Source: Lactobacillus sp. ESL0791 (lineage in GTDB: Bacteria > Bacillota > Bacilli > Lactobacillales > Lactobacillaceae). Taken from it: a DNA stretch of 64,000 bases. The stretch covers positions 496,001 through 560,000 of the forward strand of contig NZ_JAQTHU010000001.1 in the NCBI RefSeq assembly GCF_029433255.1, read 5' to 3'. The position numbers were made by a program, and so were the translations under genes. A model generated the notes under the pieces. It saw nothing but the letters and a program-made list of their open reading frames with translations. It was not told the origin of the DNA and did no database searches. Shown in pieces: positions 47,658 to 57,041 of the stretch. The first letter of the stretch is position 1. Each line of letters starts with the position of its first letter.

Positions 47658-49127
47658 ATGAGCGAAGATAAATACACTAAGTTGGGTGACAAAATTTATG
47701 CCCATATTGGTGGAATGGAAAATGTCCAATCATTATATCATTGTATGACAAGAATTCGAATTAAGATTAAGGACAATGACAAAGTTGATGTTGATGGCTT
47801 AAAGAAAATTGATGGCGTCCTTGGAGTTGTTGAGGGTGACACACTAGAAGTTGTTGTTGGCCCTGGCGTTAATACTAAAGTTGCAGCCTATATGGTAGAT
47901 TTAGCAGGCGTTAAAGAAAATGACGAGTTCCCAACTACGGTTAATCAAACAAGCTCTTATCAATCTGGAAAAGACGAAGTAACTGCAAAGGCTGACGAAG
48001 TTCATGCAGCTCATAAAGCAGCATTGAAAAAAACTTGGTGGCGTGCAGCCTTACAACATATTTCTGCAATTTTTGTTCCATTGATTCCAGCCTTTGTTGG
48101 TGCTGGTTTAATTTCCGGTGTTGCTGGCATTTTTCGGAATATGATGACTGCAAAAATGTTGCCGGTAAGCTGGGCATTAGCAATAAATGTTTTAGGCGTA
48201 ATTGCTAATGGAATGTACGGCTATTTAAACATTTTTGCAGGTATTAATGCAGCGAAAGAATTTGGTGCAACACCAGGTTTTGGTGGAATTATCGGTGGTA
48301 TTGTAATGTTCAACTTGGCCCCGCCTGCTACAATTCCTAATTTGTTCAGTGGTCAGCCGCTCGCACCAAATCAAGGTGGATTAATTGGTGTTTTGATTAG
48401 TGTATGGCTGCTATCATATGTAGAAAAATTCTTCCACAAACATATTCCAGACTCCATTGATATTATTTTTACGCCATTACTGACTGTCTTAATTATGGGA
48501 TTAGTGACACTCTTCCTGATCATGCCGTTTGCTGGTTGGGTATCAAATGGCTTAATCGGAGCAATCAACTGGATACTAAAAGTTGGTGGTGCATTTTCTG
48601 GCTTCATTTTAGGTGCAGCATTCTTACCAATGGTTATGTTTGGTTTGCACCAAATCCTGACACCTATTCATGTTCAAATGATTCAAAAGACAGGCAGCAC
48701 GCCTTTACTGCCAGTTTTGGCAATGGCAGGCGCCGGTCAAGTTGGAACAGCGATTGCACTTTGGGTTAAGTGCAGAAAGAACAAACATTTAACTAAAATG
48801 ATTAAAGGAGCTTTACCCGTTGGTTTCTTAGGTGTTGGTGAGCCGTTAATTTATGGTATTTCACTTCCTTTAGGACGTCCATTTATTACCGCATGTATTG
48901 GCGGTGGTATCGGCGGAGCTGTTATCGGTGCCTTGGGCGGCGTCGGTGCCTCAGCAATTGGTACTTCAGGTATTCCGCTAATTCCGTTGATTGTAAACGG
49001 AAGAGCTTGGGCATACTGTTTAGGTTTGCTTGCTGCATACGCTGGCGGTTTTGTAGTTACTTATTTCTTTGGCGTTCCAAAATCAGCAATGGTTGCCACT
49101 AATGAAGATGGTTCACCTGCTGAATAA
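47658..49127 (+). CDS. murP: PTS N-acetylmuramic acid EIIBC
   Basis: This 489-aa fused EIIB-EIIC of the glucose/sucrose superfamily has EIIB at 1-85 with phospho-Cys29 in LYHCMTRIRIK (His-Cys-Met variant) and EIIC from about 125 to 480 with ten helices, GVGEPLIYGISLPLGRPF and AGGFVVTYFFGVP. No EIIA domain is fused; a glucose-type EIIA elsewhere must supply phosphate. MurQ follows after 16 bp and MurR precedes, so the substrate is MurNAc or the MurNAc-GlcNAc disaccharide, delivered as the 6-phosphate. Confidence 0.93.
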   Translation: MSEDKYTKLGDKIYAHIGGMENVQSLYHCMTRIRIKIKDNDKVDVDGLKKIDGVLGVVEGDTLEVVVGPGVNTKVAAYMVDLAGVKENDEFPTTVNQTSSYQSGKDEVTAKADEVHAAHKAALKKTWWRAALQHISAIFVPLIPAFVGAGLISGVAGIFRNMMTAKMLPVSWALAINVLGVIANGMYGYLNIFAGINAAKEFGATPGFGGIIGGIVMFNLAPPATIPNLFSGQPLAPNQGGLIGVLISVWLLSYVEKFFHKHIPDSIDIIFTPLLTVLIMGLVTLFLIMPFAGWVSNGLIGAINWILKVGGAFSGFILGAAFLPMVMFGLHQILTPIHVQMIQKTGSTPLLPVLAMAGAGQVGTAIALWVKCRKNKHLTKMIKGALPVGFLGVGEPLIYGISLPLGRPFITACIGGGIGGAVIGALGGVGASAIGTSGIPLIPLIVNGRAWAYCLGLLAAYAGGFVVTYFFGVPKSAMVATNEDGSPAE

Positions 49128-49143
49128 GCTATAGAAGGTAATT

Positions 49144-50040
49144 ATGGAAATTAAAAATTTAGTAACCGAAACCCGCAATCCCAAGACAATGCACATTGAC
49201 ACTATGTCGACTCTTGAAATGGTTAAGACAATTAATGCCGAAGACCAAAAAGTGGCACAGGCAGTTGGCAGTCAGGATGAGCAAATTGCCAGGGTAATTG
49301 ACCGGGCCGCAAAGCTTTACGCGCAGGGCGGCCGTCTAATTTACGTGGGTGCTGGCACCAGCGGCCGTTTAGGTGTGCTTGATGCGGCGGAATTAGTTCC
49401 AACGTATGGCATTAAGCCTGAACGGGCGGTCGGCTTGATTGCCGGCGGTAAAAGTGCCATGTATCGTGCAGTTGAAGGCGCGGAAGATTCACCCGAACTT
49501 GGGGAAAAGGATCTGCGTGAACTCAATTTAAACGCGCAAGACACGGTTTTAGGTCTGGCTGCTAGTGGTCGCACTCCATATGTTATTGGTTGTCTTGATT
49601 ATGCAAAACAGGTGGGCGCCTTTCCGGTTGCTATTGCCTGTGTTGCAGATTCGGAAATCGGCAAGCATGCGAAGGTGGCAGTTGAAGCCGTGGTTGGTCC
49701 CGAGGTTGTCACCGGTTCTACGCGGATGAAGTCGGGAACTGCCCAAAAAATGATTTTAAACATGATTTCAACCGGAGTGATGATTAGGCAAGGCAAAGTT
49801 TATCAAAACGTGATGATTGACGTGCAGCCAACTAATGCCAAGCTGGTTGATCGCGCCTGCCGCATTATCAGCGCTACAACTGGTGCAAGTAAAGAAAAAG
49901 CACTGGCAGCATTGAAAGACACGGCTAACGATGTTGCTTTGGCGATTGTCATGATCAAAACTGGTAAGGACAGGGACGCTGCGAAGCAATTGCTTCAGGT
50001 TAACCATGGCCGTGTTGGGCAAGTTTTAGATAGAAAATAA
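49144..50040 (+). CDS. murQ: N-acetylmuramic acid 6-phosphate etherase
   Basis: This 298-aa SIS-domain lyase removes D-lactate from MurNAc-6P to give GlcNAc-6P, which then joins the GlcNAc pathway. Signatures are ETRNPKTMHIDTMSTLEMV, YVGAGTSGRLGVLDAAELVPTYG, ACVADSEIGKHAKVAVE and GPEVVTGSTRMKSGTAQKMILNM. AGAAGG precedes the ATG. It is the last gene of the mur cluster, with a terminator 4 bp after the stop. It confirms that the cluster is for MurNAc recycling or scavenging. Confidence 0.97.
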   Translation: MEIKNLVTETRNPKTMHIDTMSTLEMVKTINAEDQKVAQAVGSQDEQIARVIDRAAKLYAQGGRLIYVGAGTSGRLGVLDAAELVPTYGIKPERAVGLIAGGKSAMYRAVEGAEDSPELGEKDLRELNLNAQDTVLGLAASGRTPYVIGCLDYAKQVGAFPVAIACVADSEIGKHAKVAVEAVVGPEVVTGSTRMKSGTAQKMILNMISTGVMIRQGKVYQNVMIDVQPTNAKLVDRACRIISATTGASKEKALAALKDTANDVALAIVMIKTGKDRDAAKQLLQVNHGRVGQVLDRK

Positions 50041-50043
50041 TGG

Positions 50044-50078
50044 AAAAGGCAAATGTTACAAAAAGCATTTGCTTTTTT
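50044..50078 (+). terminator. Intrinsic terminator after murQ
   Basis: AAAGGCAAATG pairs with CATTTGCTTTT, followed by TTTTTT. Confidence 0.9.
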
Positions 50079-50202
50079 GTATCTTAATATACAGTTGAGG
50101 CTTGAATGTCGGACAATAAAGTTGAATAATAGTTATTGATAGTGCTTTTTCTGCAACTTTTGTTAAAATATAAGTTGTTAACATGTTTTGATGGAGGAAA
50201 TT

Positions 50203-51174
50203 ATGTCTTATAAAGACAAGATGATGTTGTTTGCCCTTAATTCGAATGTTCCCTTGGCGAAAAAGATTGCCGCGCGTATCGGCATTCCGCTCAGTAAGTC
50301 GAGTGTTGAACGCTTTAGTGATGGTGAGATTCAAATTAACATTGATGATTCTGTTCGTGGTAAGGATGTTTATTTGATTCAGTCTACTAGTGCACCTGTC
50401 AATGATTGCCTGATGGAGCTGCTGATCATGATTGATGCGGTGCGGCGTGCTAGTGCGCATAGCGTTAATATCGTGATGCCGTATTACGGTTATGCTCGCC
50501 AGGACAGGAAAACTAGGCCGCGTGAACCGATCACAGCAAAGTTAGTTGCCGATATGCTGCAAACGGCAGGAGCTGATCGCGTTCTTTCGCTGGATTTGCA
50601 TGCACCGCAAATTCAAGGCTTCTTTGATATTCCGGTTGATAATTTAATGGGCGCTCCTTTATTAGCTGATTATTTTTTAACCAAGCACTTGGAAAAAGGC
50701 GCTGTGGTTGTTTCACCTGATCATGGTGGTGTAACCCGGGCTAGAAAGTTAGCAGAATTTTTGGGTACGCCGATTGCAATTGTTGATAAGCGTCGGCCGA
50801 AAGCCAATGTCGCCGAAGTCATGAATATCATTGGTGATGTCAAAGGCAAGCGTGCGATTATTATTGACGACATGATTGACACGGCTGGAACAATTACGCT
50901 GGCTGCGCAAGCTTTGATTGATGCCGGAGCGACAGAGGTTTATGCGAGCGCAACCCACGCGGTTTTGTCAGGGCCTGCCATTAAGCGGTTGAATGACTCA
51001 CCGATTAAAAATCTTGTGCTGACAGATTCGATTAACCAACCGATTGAAAATAAGCTGGACAAGATGCTGCTCGTGTCTGTTGGCCCGTTAATTGGGGATG
51101 CAATTAAGTGTATTCAAAAGAATGAGCCGCTCAGCCCGCTGTTTAATACACGTTATGAAAAAGATAAGCATTAA
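50203..51174 (+). CDS. prs: Ribose-phosphate pyrophosphokinase
   Basis: This 323-aa PRPP synthetase makes PRPP from ribose-5-P and ATP for nucleotide, His and Trp synthesis. Signatures are [56 protein letters not shown] and the PRPP loop [21 protein letters not shown] lies before the ATG at 50203; the frame is open to 50188 but that would cover the ribosome site. Its ancestral neighbour glmU is 24.5 kb upstream. Confidence 0.97.
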   Translation: MSYKDKMMLFALNSNVPLAKKIAARIGIPLSKSSVERFSDGEIQINIDDSVRGKDVYLIQSTSAPVNDCLMELLIMIDAVRRASAHSVNIVMPYYGYARQDRKTRPREPITAKLVADMLQTAGADRVLSLDLHAPQIQGFFDIPVDNLMGAPLLADYFLTKHLEKGAVVVSPDHGGVTRARKLAEFLGTPIAIVDKRRPKANVAEVMNIIGDVKGKRAIIIDDMIDTAGTITLAAQALIDAGATEVYASATHAVLSGPAIKRLNDSPIKNLVLTDSINQPIENKLDKMLLVSVGPLIGDAIKCIQKNEPLSPLFNTRYEKDKH

Positions 51175-51193
51175 TTAGAATCATTTTCAGAAA

Positions 51194-51237
51194 TTAAAAT
51201 ACCGGTGGAAAAATTATTTTTCATCGGTATTTTAAAT
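51194..51237 (+). terminator. Intrinsic terminator after prs
   Basis: AAAATACCGGTG pairs with CATCGGTATTTT, with further A/T pairing in the stem, then T-rich sequence. It lies about 20 bp after the stop. Confidence 0.85.
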
Positions 51238-51395
51238 GCTGCTGTTACTGTCAAATATGAATTTTCGCCAATATCTTTTTTATTTTGGCAGCAAACAAGG
51301 ATATTATTTCGATTAACTTCCAAATATATTTTAGATTATGCTAAAATATTAGTCATAATATTTTAATAATAAGCTAAACTTAGGAGGATGAACGC

Positions 51396-51857
51396 ATGTC
51401 ATTTACGGATGTTGAAGACTATTTTAAAAAGTACCACATGGAAGATCGAATACATGTTTTTGATGAAACAACAGCAACGGTACAGGAGGCAGCAAATGTC
51501 CTGCAGGTTGATCCCAACCAAATTGCCAAAACGATGGCGTTTCAACTGAAGGAAGCACCGATTGTGATCGTTACCGAGGGCGGTGCTAAAATTGCCAACA
51601 GCAAATACAAGGGGAAGTTTGGGCAAAAAGCAAAGATGGTCAAGTTCGATGAACTGGAAGAGAAGATCGGGCATCCCGCAGGCGGTGTCTGCCCGTTTGG
51701 CTTGAAACCTGGGGTCAAGGTTTATCTAGACGAGAGCCTTAAGAAACACCAAATTATTTATCCGGCTGCTGGCTTGCCCAATTCGGCCATTAAATTGACT
51801 TTGGAAGAACTGGAAAAATTTACGACACCATTTGAATGGGTTGATGTAACTAAATAG
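51396..51857 (+). CDS. YbaK/EbsC-family aminoacyl-tRNA deacylase
   Basis: This 153-aa protein is of the YbaK/ProX editing family, which hydrolyses mischarged aminoacyl-tRNAs such as Cys-tRNA-Pro. It has FDETTATVQEAANVLQVDPNQIAKTMAF, GGAKIANSKYKG, and GHPAGGVCPFGLKPGVKVYLD, the last being the GxxPG/CPFG core of the deacylase. AGGAGG lies before the ATG. It is a free-standing gene with AT-rich sequence upstream. Confidence 0.92.
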   Translation: MSFTDVEDYFKKYHMEDRIHVFDETTATVQEAANVLQVDPNQIAKTMAFQLKEAPIVIVTEGGAKIANSKYKGKFGQKAKMVKFDELEEKIGHPAGGVCPFGLKPGVKVYLDESLKKHQIIYPAAGLPNSAIKLTLEELEKFTTPFEWVDVTK

Positions 51858-51871
51858 GAATTAACGGAAGT

Positions 51872-51925
51872 TCTTTTGCTTGGAAGGCAGGAGTGCTTTT
51901 TATTTTGGTTAGAAAAATTGACCAC
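51872..51925. repeat. Leader segment repeated at 55315-55367
   Basis: TCTTTTGCTTG...GGCAGGAG..CTTTTTATTTTG...GACCA occurs before the first ABC pair and again before the second, at about 44 of 53 positions by eye. It shows that the promoter region was copied with the genes. Confidence 0.7.
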
Positions 51926-52016
51926 TTAGCGCGTTGCAGCAACTACTTAGTCAGATGGTATTGCTTTTGGGGTAAGATTAAAGTTTAATAAAATTATGAG
52001 GAGAAGGGAGCTAGAA

Positions 52017-53615
52017 ATGAATCTTAAAGGACTGATTAAAACTAACTGGCTAAGAGCAATTCTGGTGTTAGGAATTTACGTTGTTTATTCTTATGCTGGA
52101 ACGATGCAGGAGTATGTTTTTAAATATGTCACTAATGAATTAGCGGGCGGCAAATTACCGCAATTTTTCTTTTGGCTGCTTGTTCAGATAGGTATGGGGT
52201 TATTAACGGTTTTGCTATTGCCGCTTGCCACCTGCCTGTTTACCAAACAGATTCAAGAATATGTTCACCAACTTCGGAGTAAATTGCTGCAGTACTATTA
52301 TTTTGCGGGTTCAGAAAAAGTTGCGGATATGCAAAATGATTTGGTTAACAACATGAAGGTTTTGACCGATGACTATGCCACGCCCTGGATCAGCATTTGG
52401 AGCAATCTTATCATTATGGCAATGTCAATTGGCGTTTTGTTTTCGCTGCATTGGAGCCTGATTTTGGCAACGATTGTTGCTGGCATAATTGTCATGCTGC
52501 TGCCCAAAATTATGGAAAAGAAAACTGCCACTGCCACTTCCGTTGCCGCTAAAAAGAATGCGACCTTTCTGAATACCGTTGCAAATTGGTTTGGCGGCCT
52601 GAATGAATTGCGGCGCTACAGTGCTTCCAGTCGCCTTAACCGGGAGCTTAGGCAAAGCAGTAAAAATTTGGCAGATGCGAATGTTAAGCGGGCACAAGAG
52701 AACTCAATTGCTCAGGCTTTTAACGGTTTAGGTAACGCAATTGGGCAAGCCGGTATTAGCTTTTGTGCGGGTCTACTATTTTTTGCCCGTCAGATAGACT
52801 TCGGCAGTTTTATGATTGCAGGGAGTTTTGCCTTTTCAATTTTTGCGGGGTTGTGGCAAATTACCAGTGCGGTGACGCAGATTAAATCCACTAAAAAATT
52901 GCGTGCAGAAACAAGCAGGCTTCTACAATCGGTAAAAGTTACACACAATTCTGCTCTTGTTACTGGGGTCAGCGGTAAAAATTTGTTTGTGAAGTATGAC
53001 AATGGTGAGCAAATTGCCTATCCGGATTTTACCATAAAAGGCGGCGATAAAGTTTTGCTAACCGGCGATTCGGGCAGCGGTAAATCCACCTTGTTTAAGC
53101 TGTTATTAGGACAACTCAAACCGGCGCATGGCGAGATTATATATACCGGCCAGGATGGACAGGTGGTTAAACCTGATATAGCCCGGATTGGCTATATTGC
53201 ACAAGATTCGAGTCTCTTTCCCGATACGATTGCCAATAATATCACCATGTTCAACCAAAAATTGCAGACTGGTGTCAAACGGGTGGCGGCCAAAGTGCAG
53301 TTACAAACGGATTTGGCACAATTTCCCAATGGCGCGGAGACAGTGGTTGATTTGGATCAGGATAATTTATCTGGTGGGCAGAAGCAAAAGGTTGTTTTGG
53401 CGCGTGCGGAGCTTCACCCTGCCAATCTAATTTTGTGTGATGAGGCGACCAGTGCGATTGATAGAGCTACAACTGCCAAGATTATTCATGAGCTGTTAAA
53501 TTCCGACCAGACGGTCATAATGATTGCTCATAATTTTAGTCCTGAATTACGTAAAATGTTTGATTATGAAATCCGTTTACAGGCTAAGGAAAGGAGACAG
53601 GACAATGACAATTAA
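52017..53615 (+). CDS. ABC exporter half-transporter, pair 1 subunit A
   Basis: This 532-aa protein has six N-terminal transmembrane helices (to about 320) and a C-terminal ATPase: Walker A LTGDSGSGKSTLF, signature LSGGQKQKVVLARAE, Walker B LILCDEATSAID, and switch His in MIAHNFSPE. GGGAG lies 7-8 bp before the ATG at 52017. Its stop overlaps the next half-transporter by 11 bp, so the two probably form a heterodimer. The family is multidrug/lipid/peptide-type exporters; the substrate is unknown. A close paralogue is at 55455. Confidence 0.9.
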   Translation: MNLKGLIKTNWLRAILVLGIYVVYSYAGTMQEYVFKYVTNELAGGKLPQFFFWLLVQIGMGLLTVLLLPLATCLFTKQIQEYVHQLRSKLLQYYYFAGSEKVADMQNDLVNNMKVLTDDYATPWISIWSNLIIMAMSIGVLFSLHWSLILATIVAGIIVMLLPKIMEKKTATATSVAAKKNATFLNTVANWFGGLNELRRYSASSRLNRELRQSSKNLADANVKRAQENSIAQAFNGLGNAIGQAGISFCAGLLFFARQIDFGSFMIAGSFAFSIFAGLWQITSAVTQIKSTKKLRAETSRLLQSVKVTHNSALVTGVSGKNLFVKYDNGEQIAYPDFTIKGGDKVLLTGDSGSGKSTLFKLLLGQLKPAHGEIIYTGQDGQVVKPDIARIGYIAQDSSLFPDTIANNITMFNQKLQTGVKRVAAKVQLQTDLAQFPNGAETVVDLDQDNLSGGQKQKVVLARAELHPANLILCDEATSAIDRATTAKIIHELLNSDQTVIMIAHNFSPELRKMFDYEIRLQAKERRQDNDN

Positions 53616-55194
53616 GGCTTTTTACCGAGCAAATCCCATGCGCTTTTGTCTGCTGATTATGATAACCATTATTCGGCCGTGGTTCACCATTTTTAATACC
53701 ATGCTGGTTATGTATGAAACTACCGCAATTAAAGACCGGCATTTTAAAATTTGGCTGTTATTAGAAATTGTTTCTTTTGTCATTCTTGCTGGTGACTATG
53801 CAATTGAATCGTTTGCAGATTATCTGTCTGCTAAACAAGTGGAACAGTATAATTTTAGCTTGCGTGCAGAAATTGTCGCGCATTTTTATGCGGATGGACA
53901 AAACCACCAGATTGGGCAGGTACAAAATCGCTTAACTAATGATTTAAAACAAAATGCCCAAAATTATTTGTTACAATTTTTACAGCTGGTCAATAAAGGC
54001 AGCATGTTATTAGCAGTTTTTACTTTTTTGCTGACTTTGCACTGGAGTCTGCTACTGACGATCATCCTAATGACAGCCATTTCATTAACGCTGCCGAAAT
54101 TAATTGAGAAGCCGTTGCAGAAAGCAATGATGCAGATTTCTGACAGTAATCAAAAATATCTTGATAGTCTTGAAAAATGGCTCTCAGGTCTAGATGAGCT
54201 TCGCCGCTACTTAGCTAGTGATAAGCTGTTTCACGTAATGGCTAGATCTTCTAAAGAATTGGAAGATGCTAATGTTAAACAAACAACAATTAGCCAAAGC
54301 TTAACGATCGTTACCGGTCTTGTTTCGGAAATTTCTTCGGGGCTCTTATATGCTTTAGCCGGAATATTGATTGTGCAGCACGTTGCTATCTTTGGTGTAA
54401 TCACCGCTGTTGGCAATTGCGAGTACTACTTGACCAATTCAATTAACCGTCTGGTTACTGCACAGGGACAGATGAAGGGCGCGAAAGCACTTAATCATGA
54501 GATTGCCGCTACGGCTGCGAGGATCCCGCCTGTTAAGCAAGAAAAACTGCAGATACCGGTTGCCTTGACAACATCTGATTTAAGCTTAAAGTTTCCTAAT
54601 GGTGCGAGCCTGGCTTTTCCTGATATTGATGTGAAAAAGGGCGAAAAGATCCTATTGACTGGTGATTCTGGTGCGGGCAAAACAACCCTGTTTAAATTAC
54701 TGTTAGGTGAAATCAAACCGGCAACGGGCAAGGTGGTTTATAAGGATGAATTAGGAAGAGCAATTAACCCCGATATGAGTAAAATCGGTTATATTCCACA
54801 GGCACCGATCCTGTTTCCTGCAACAATTGCCGACAATATGACGATGTTTAACGTCAAGCTGAAGAATCGGCTTGAACCACTGGTTGAAAAAGTGCAATTT
54901 GCCGGAGATGTTGCTATGTTTAACGATGGCCTGGATGAAGAAATTGATCTGGATAAGCTGAATGTTTCGGGCGGTCAAAGGCAAAAAATTGTGTTGGTGC
55001 GGGCTCTGGTTCACCAAAGTGAAATTATCTTGATTGATGAAGGAACCAGCGCAATTGATCAGAAGGCGACAATGGAAATCTTACGCCACGTAACAAGTAG
55101 TGACGCAACGGTGCTGTTTATTGCCCACAGTTTCAACGATGAGATGAAGAAATTGTTTGATCGGGAAATTCATCTGGTGAAGAATAAAAAGTAG
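53605..55194 (+). CDS. ABC exporter half-transporter, pair 1 subunit B
   Basis: This 529-aa half-transporter opens MTIKAFYRANPMRF, has six helices, then a nucleotide-binding domain with GDSGAGKTTLF (Walker A), VSGGQRQKIVLVRALV (signature) and IILIDEGTSAID (Walker B). AGGAGA lies before the ATG at 53605; the longer upstream frame only overlaps subunit A. Its ATPase domain is almost identical to that of the gene at 57038, while the membrane domains differ strongly. Confidence 0.9.
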   Translation: MTIKAFYRANPMRFCLLIMITIIRPWFTIFNTMLVMYETTAIKDRHFKIWLLLEIVSFVILAGDYAIESFADYLSAKQVEQYNFSLRAEIVAHFYADGQNHQIGQVQNRLTNDLKQNAQNYLLQFLQLVNKGSMLLAVFTFLLTLHWSLLLTIILMTAISLTLPKLIEKPLQKAMMQISDSNQKYLDSLEKWLSGLDELRRYLASDKLFHVMARSSKELEDANVKQTTISQSLTIVTGLVSEISSGLLYALAGILIVQHVAIFGVITAVGNCEYYLTNSINRLVTAQGQMKGAKALNHEIAATAARIPPVKQEKLQIPVALTTSDLSLKFPNGASLAFPDIDVKKGEKILLTGDSGAGKTTLFKLLLGEIKPATGKVVYKDELGRAINPDMSKIGYIPQAPILFPATIADNMTMFNVKLKNRLEPLVEKVQFAGDVAMFNDGLDEEIDLDKLNVSGGQRQKIVLVRALVHQSEIILIDEGTSAIDQKATMEILRHVTSSDATVLFIAHSFNDEMKKLFDREIHLVKNKK

Positions 55195-55314
55195 GATAAA
55201 AATTTTACGTGAATAGAAATGAATCCGGGGGGAAAAAACTCAGCTCAAAAAAATAACATTCTTTTTGAAGATAAATAATTTAGTTGGATTGAGCCATAAT
55301 AATTTTATATAGGC

Positions 55315-55367
55315 TCTTTTGCTTGAGCGGCAGGAGAACTTTTTATTTTGCTTGGTAAAATGGACCA
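55315..55367. repeat. Second copy of the ABC leader segment
   Basis: Matches 51872-51925. In this copy GACCATTTGGTC (55363-55374) forms a short palindrome. The 260-bp gap 55195-55454 has no gene. Confidence 0.7.
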
Positions 55368-55454
55368 TTTGGTCAAATAACATTACTTTTGTAAAAAATT
55401 AGGGTTTAATGAATATCAATTAAAGTATATTACTGAGTTAGAAAGGAAGAATTA

Positions 55455-57041
55455 ATGAACATTAAAGAGATTATCAAAAGCAATTGGCCGCGGGCTTTGT
55501 TCATTATGGTTGTTTATTTCATTTATTCATTCTCGGGGACTGTGACGGAATATGTGTTGAAGTTTGCCACAAATAGTCTCAAAGTTGCAAATTTTAGCAG
55601 TTTTCTTTTCTGGATGGTTATTCAAGTAATCGCCGGAATTTTAAGTACAGCTTTTTATTCGCTCGCTGTCTATAGTTCCAGCCGGCAAGTTCAGGATTAT
55701 TTGCACCAGGTGCGCGACGAATTAATGCACCATTATTATGGCAGTGGCAAAAGTAAACTTTCAGAAATGGAAAATGAGCTTGGCAATAACATGAAAATCT
55801 TGGCTGATAATTATGCTCAGCCTTGGTTCAGTATTTTTGAAAATGTACTGATAGTTGCAATGTCAATCGGCGTTTTGGTTTCATTACATTGGATCTTGAT
55901 TTTAGCAACCGTTATAGTTGCGATAATTGTTATGTTGTTACCTAAAATAATGAAAAAGCCGATGGCAAAAGCTACTGCCGATGCGTCTAGGCAAAATTCC
56001 CGTTTTCTAGATACGATTGAACACTGGCTTAGTGGATTAAGTGAATTGCGGCGTTATCGTGCTTTTCCTAGGATGAACAAGGAATTAGACCGTGATAGCC
56101 AAAAATTAGCACAGGCTAATATCAAAAAGGAAAACTTGCACGGGATAGCGATTGGCATTAACGGAATTGGCAATGTTTTGGGGCAAATAGGAATCTCGGG
56201 TCTAGCGCTAGTCTTGTTTTTTAATCACCAAATTGACCTAGGCGGCTGGATAATTGCTACTGGTTTTTGTTCTAGTGTTTTCAACGGACTGTGGGAGATA
56301 GTTGATGCAATTACAGCAATTAATTCAACCAAAGAATTACGGAATGAAACTGTAAAATTGCGTGTGCCTGAATCATTACCAGCAACTGTTCCTGTTAACA
56401 GTCTTCAGGTAAAAGATTTGGTTGTGAAATATCAAAATGGCGAAAAAATTAGTTATCCCGATTTTACGATCAAGCCAGGCGACAAAGTGCTTTTGACGGG
56501 GGATTCGGGTAGCGGCAAATCAACTTTGTTTAAAGTATTGTTAGGCGAGCTTGAACCGCAGCAAGGGCAAGTGTCTTACTTGACTGCTAAAGGGAAAGCC
56601 ATAACTCCTAAGAAAGCCCAAGTTAGCTATATTGCCCAAGATGGCAGCCTATTTCCGAGCAATATTACTGACAACATTACGATGTTTGCAAATAAATTAA
56701 AGGCAAAAGTGCCGCAAGTTGCGCAGCAAATGCAGCTGGTACCGGATTTAGCTAATTTTCCCGCTGGCTTAGAAACGCAGGTCGATTTAATTCAAAATAA
56801 TTTATCGGGTGGACAGAAGCAAAAGGTGGTTTTAGCAAGAGCAAAAATTCATGAAGTACCAATGGTATTGCTGGATGAGGCAACGAGTGCAATTGACAGC
56901 AGGGCAACTGCCAAAATTGTCCATGAATTACTTCAGTCAAAGCAAACGTTGCTGATGATTGCCCACAATTTTAGCCCAGAATTAATCGCTCAGTTTGATT
57001 ACCAAATTCATTTAGAGAAAATCACAGGAGGCAGCAAATGA
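55455..57041 (+). CDS. ABC exporter half-transporter, pair 2 subunit A
   Basis: This 528-aa paralogue of the gene at 52017 opens MNIKEIIKSNWPRALFIMVVY. It has six helices, then GDSGSGKSTLF (Walker A), LSGGQKQKVVLARAK (signature), MVLLDEATSAID (Walker B) and MIAHNFSPE. GAAAGGAAGA precedes the ATG. It overlaps the next gene by 4 bp. Conservation with pair 1 spans the whole length, so the two are a tandem duplication that has since diverged, especially in the membrane part. Confidence 0.9.
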   Translation: MNIKEIIKSNWPRALFIMVVYFIYSFSGTVTEYVLKFATNSLKVANFSSFLFWMVIQVIAGILSTAFYSLAVYSSSRQVQDYLHQVRDELMHHYYGSGKSKLSEMENELGNNMKILADNYAQPWFSIFENVLIVAMSIGVLVSLHWILILATVIVAIIVMLLPKIMKKPMAKATADASRQNSRFLDTIEHWLSGLSELRRYRAFPRMNKELDRDSQKLAQANIKKENLHGIAIGINGIGNVLGQIGISGLALVLFFNHQIDLGGWIIATGFCSSVFNGLWEIVDAITAINSTKELRNETVKLRVPESLPATVPVNSLQVKDLVVKYQNGEKISYPDFTIKPGDKVLLTGDSGSGKSTLFKVLLGELEPQQGQVSYLTAKGKAITPKKAQVSYIAQDGSLFPSNITDNITMFANKLKAKVPQVAQQMQLVPDLANFPAGLETQVDLIQNNLSGGQKQKVVLARAKIHEVPMVLLDEATSAIDSRATAKIVHELLQSKQTLLMIAHNFSPELIAQFDYQIHLEKITGGSK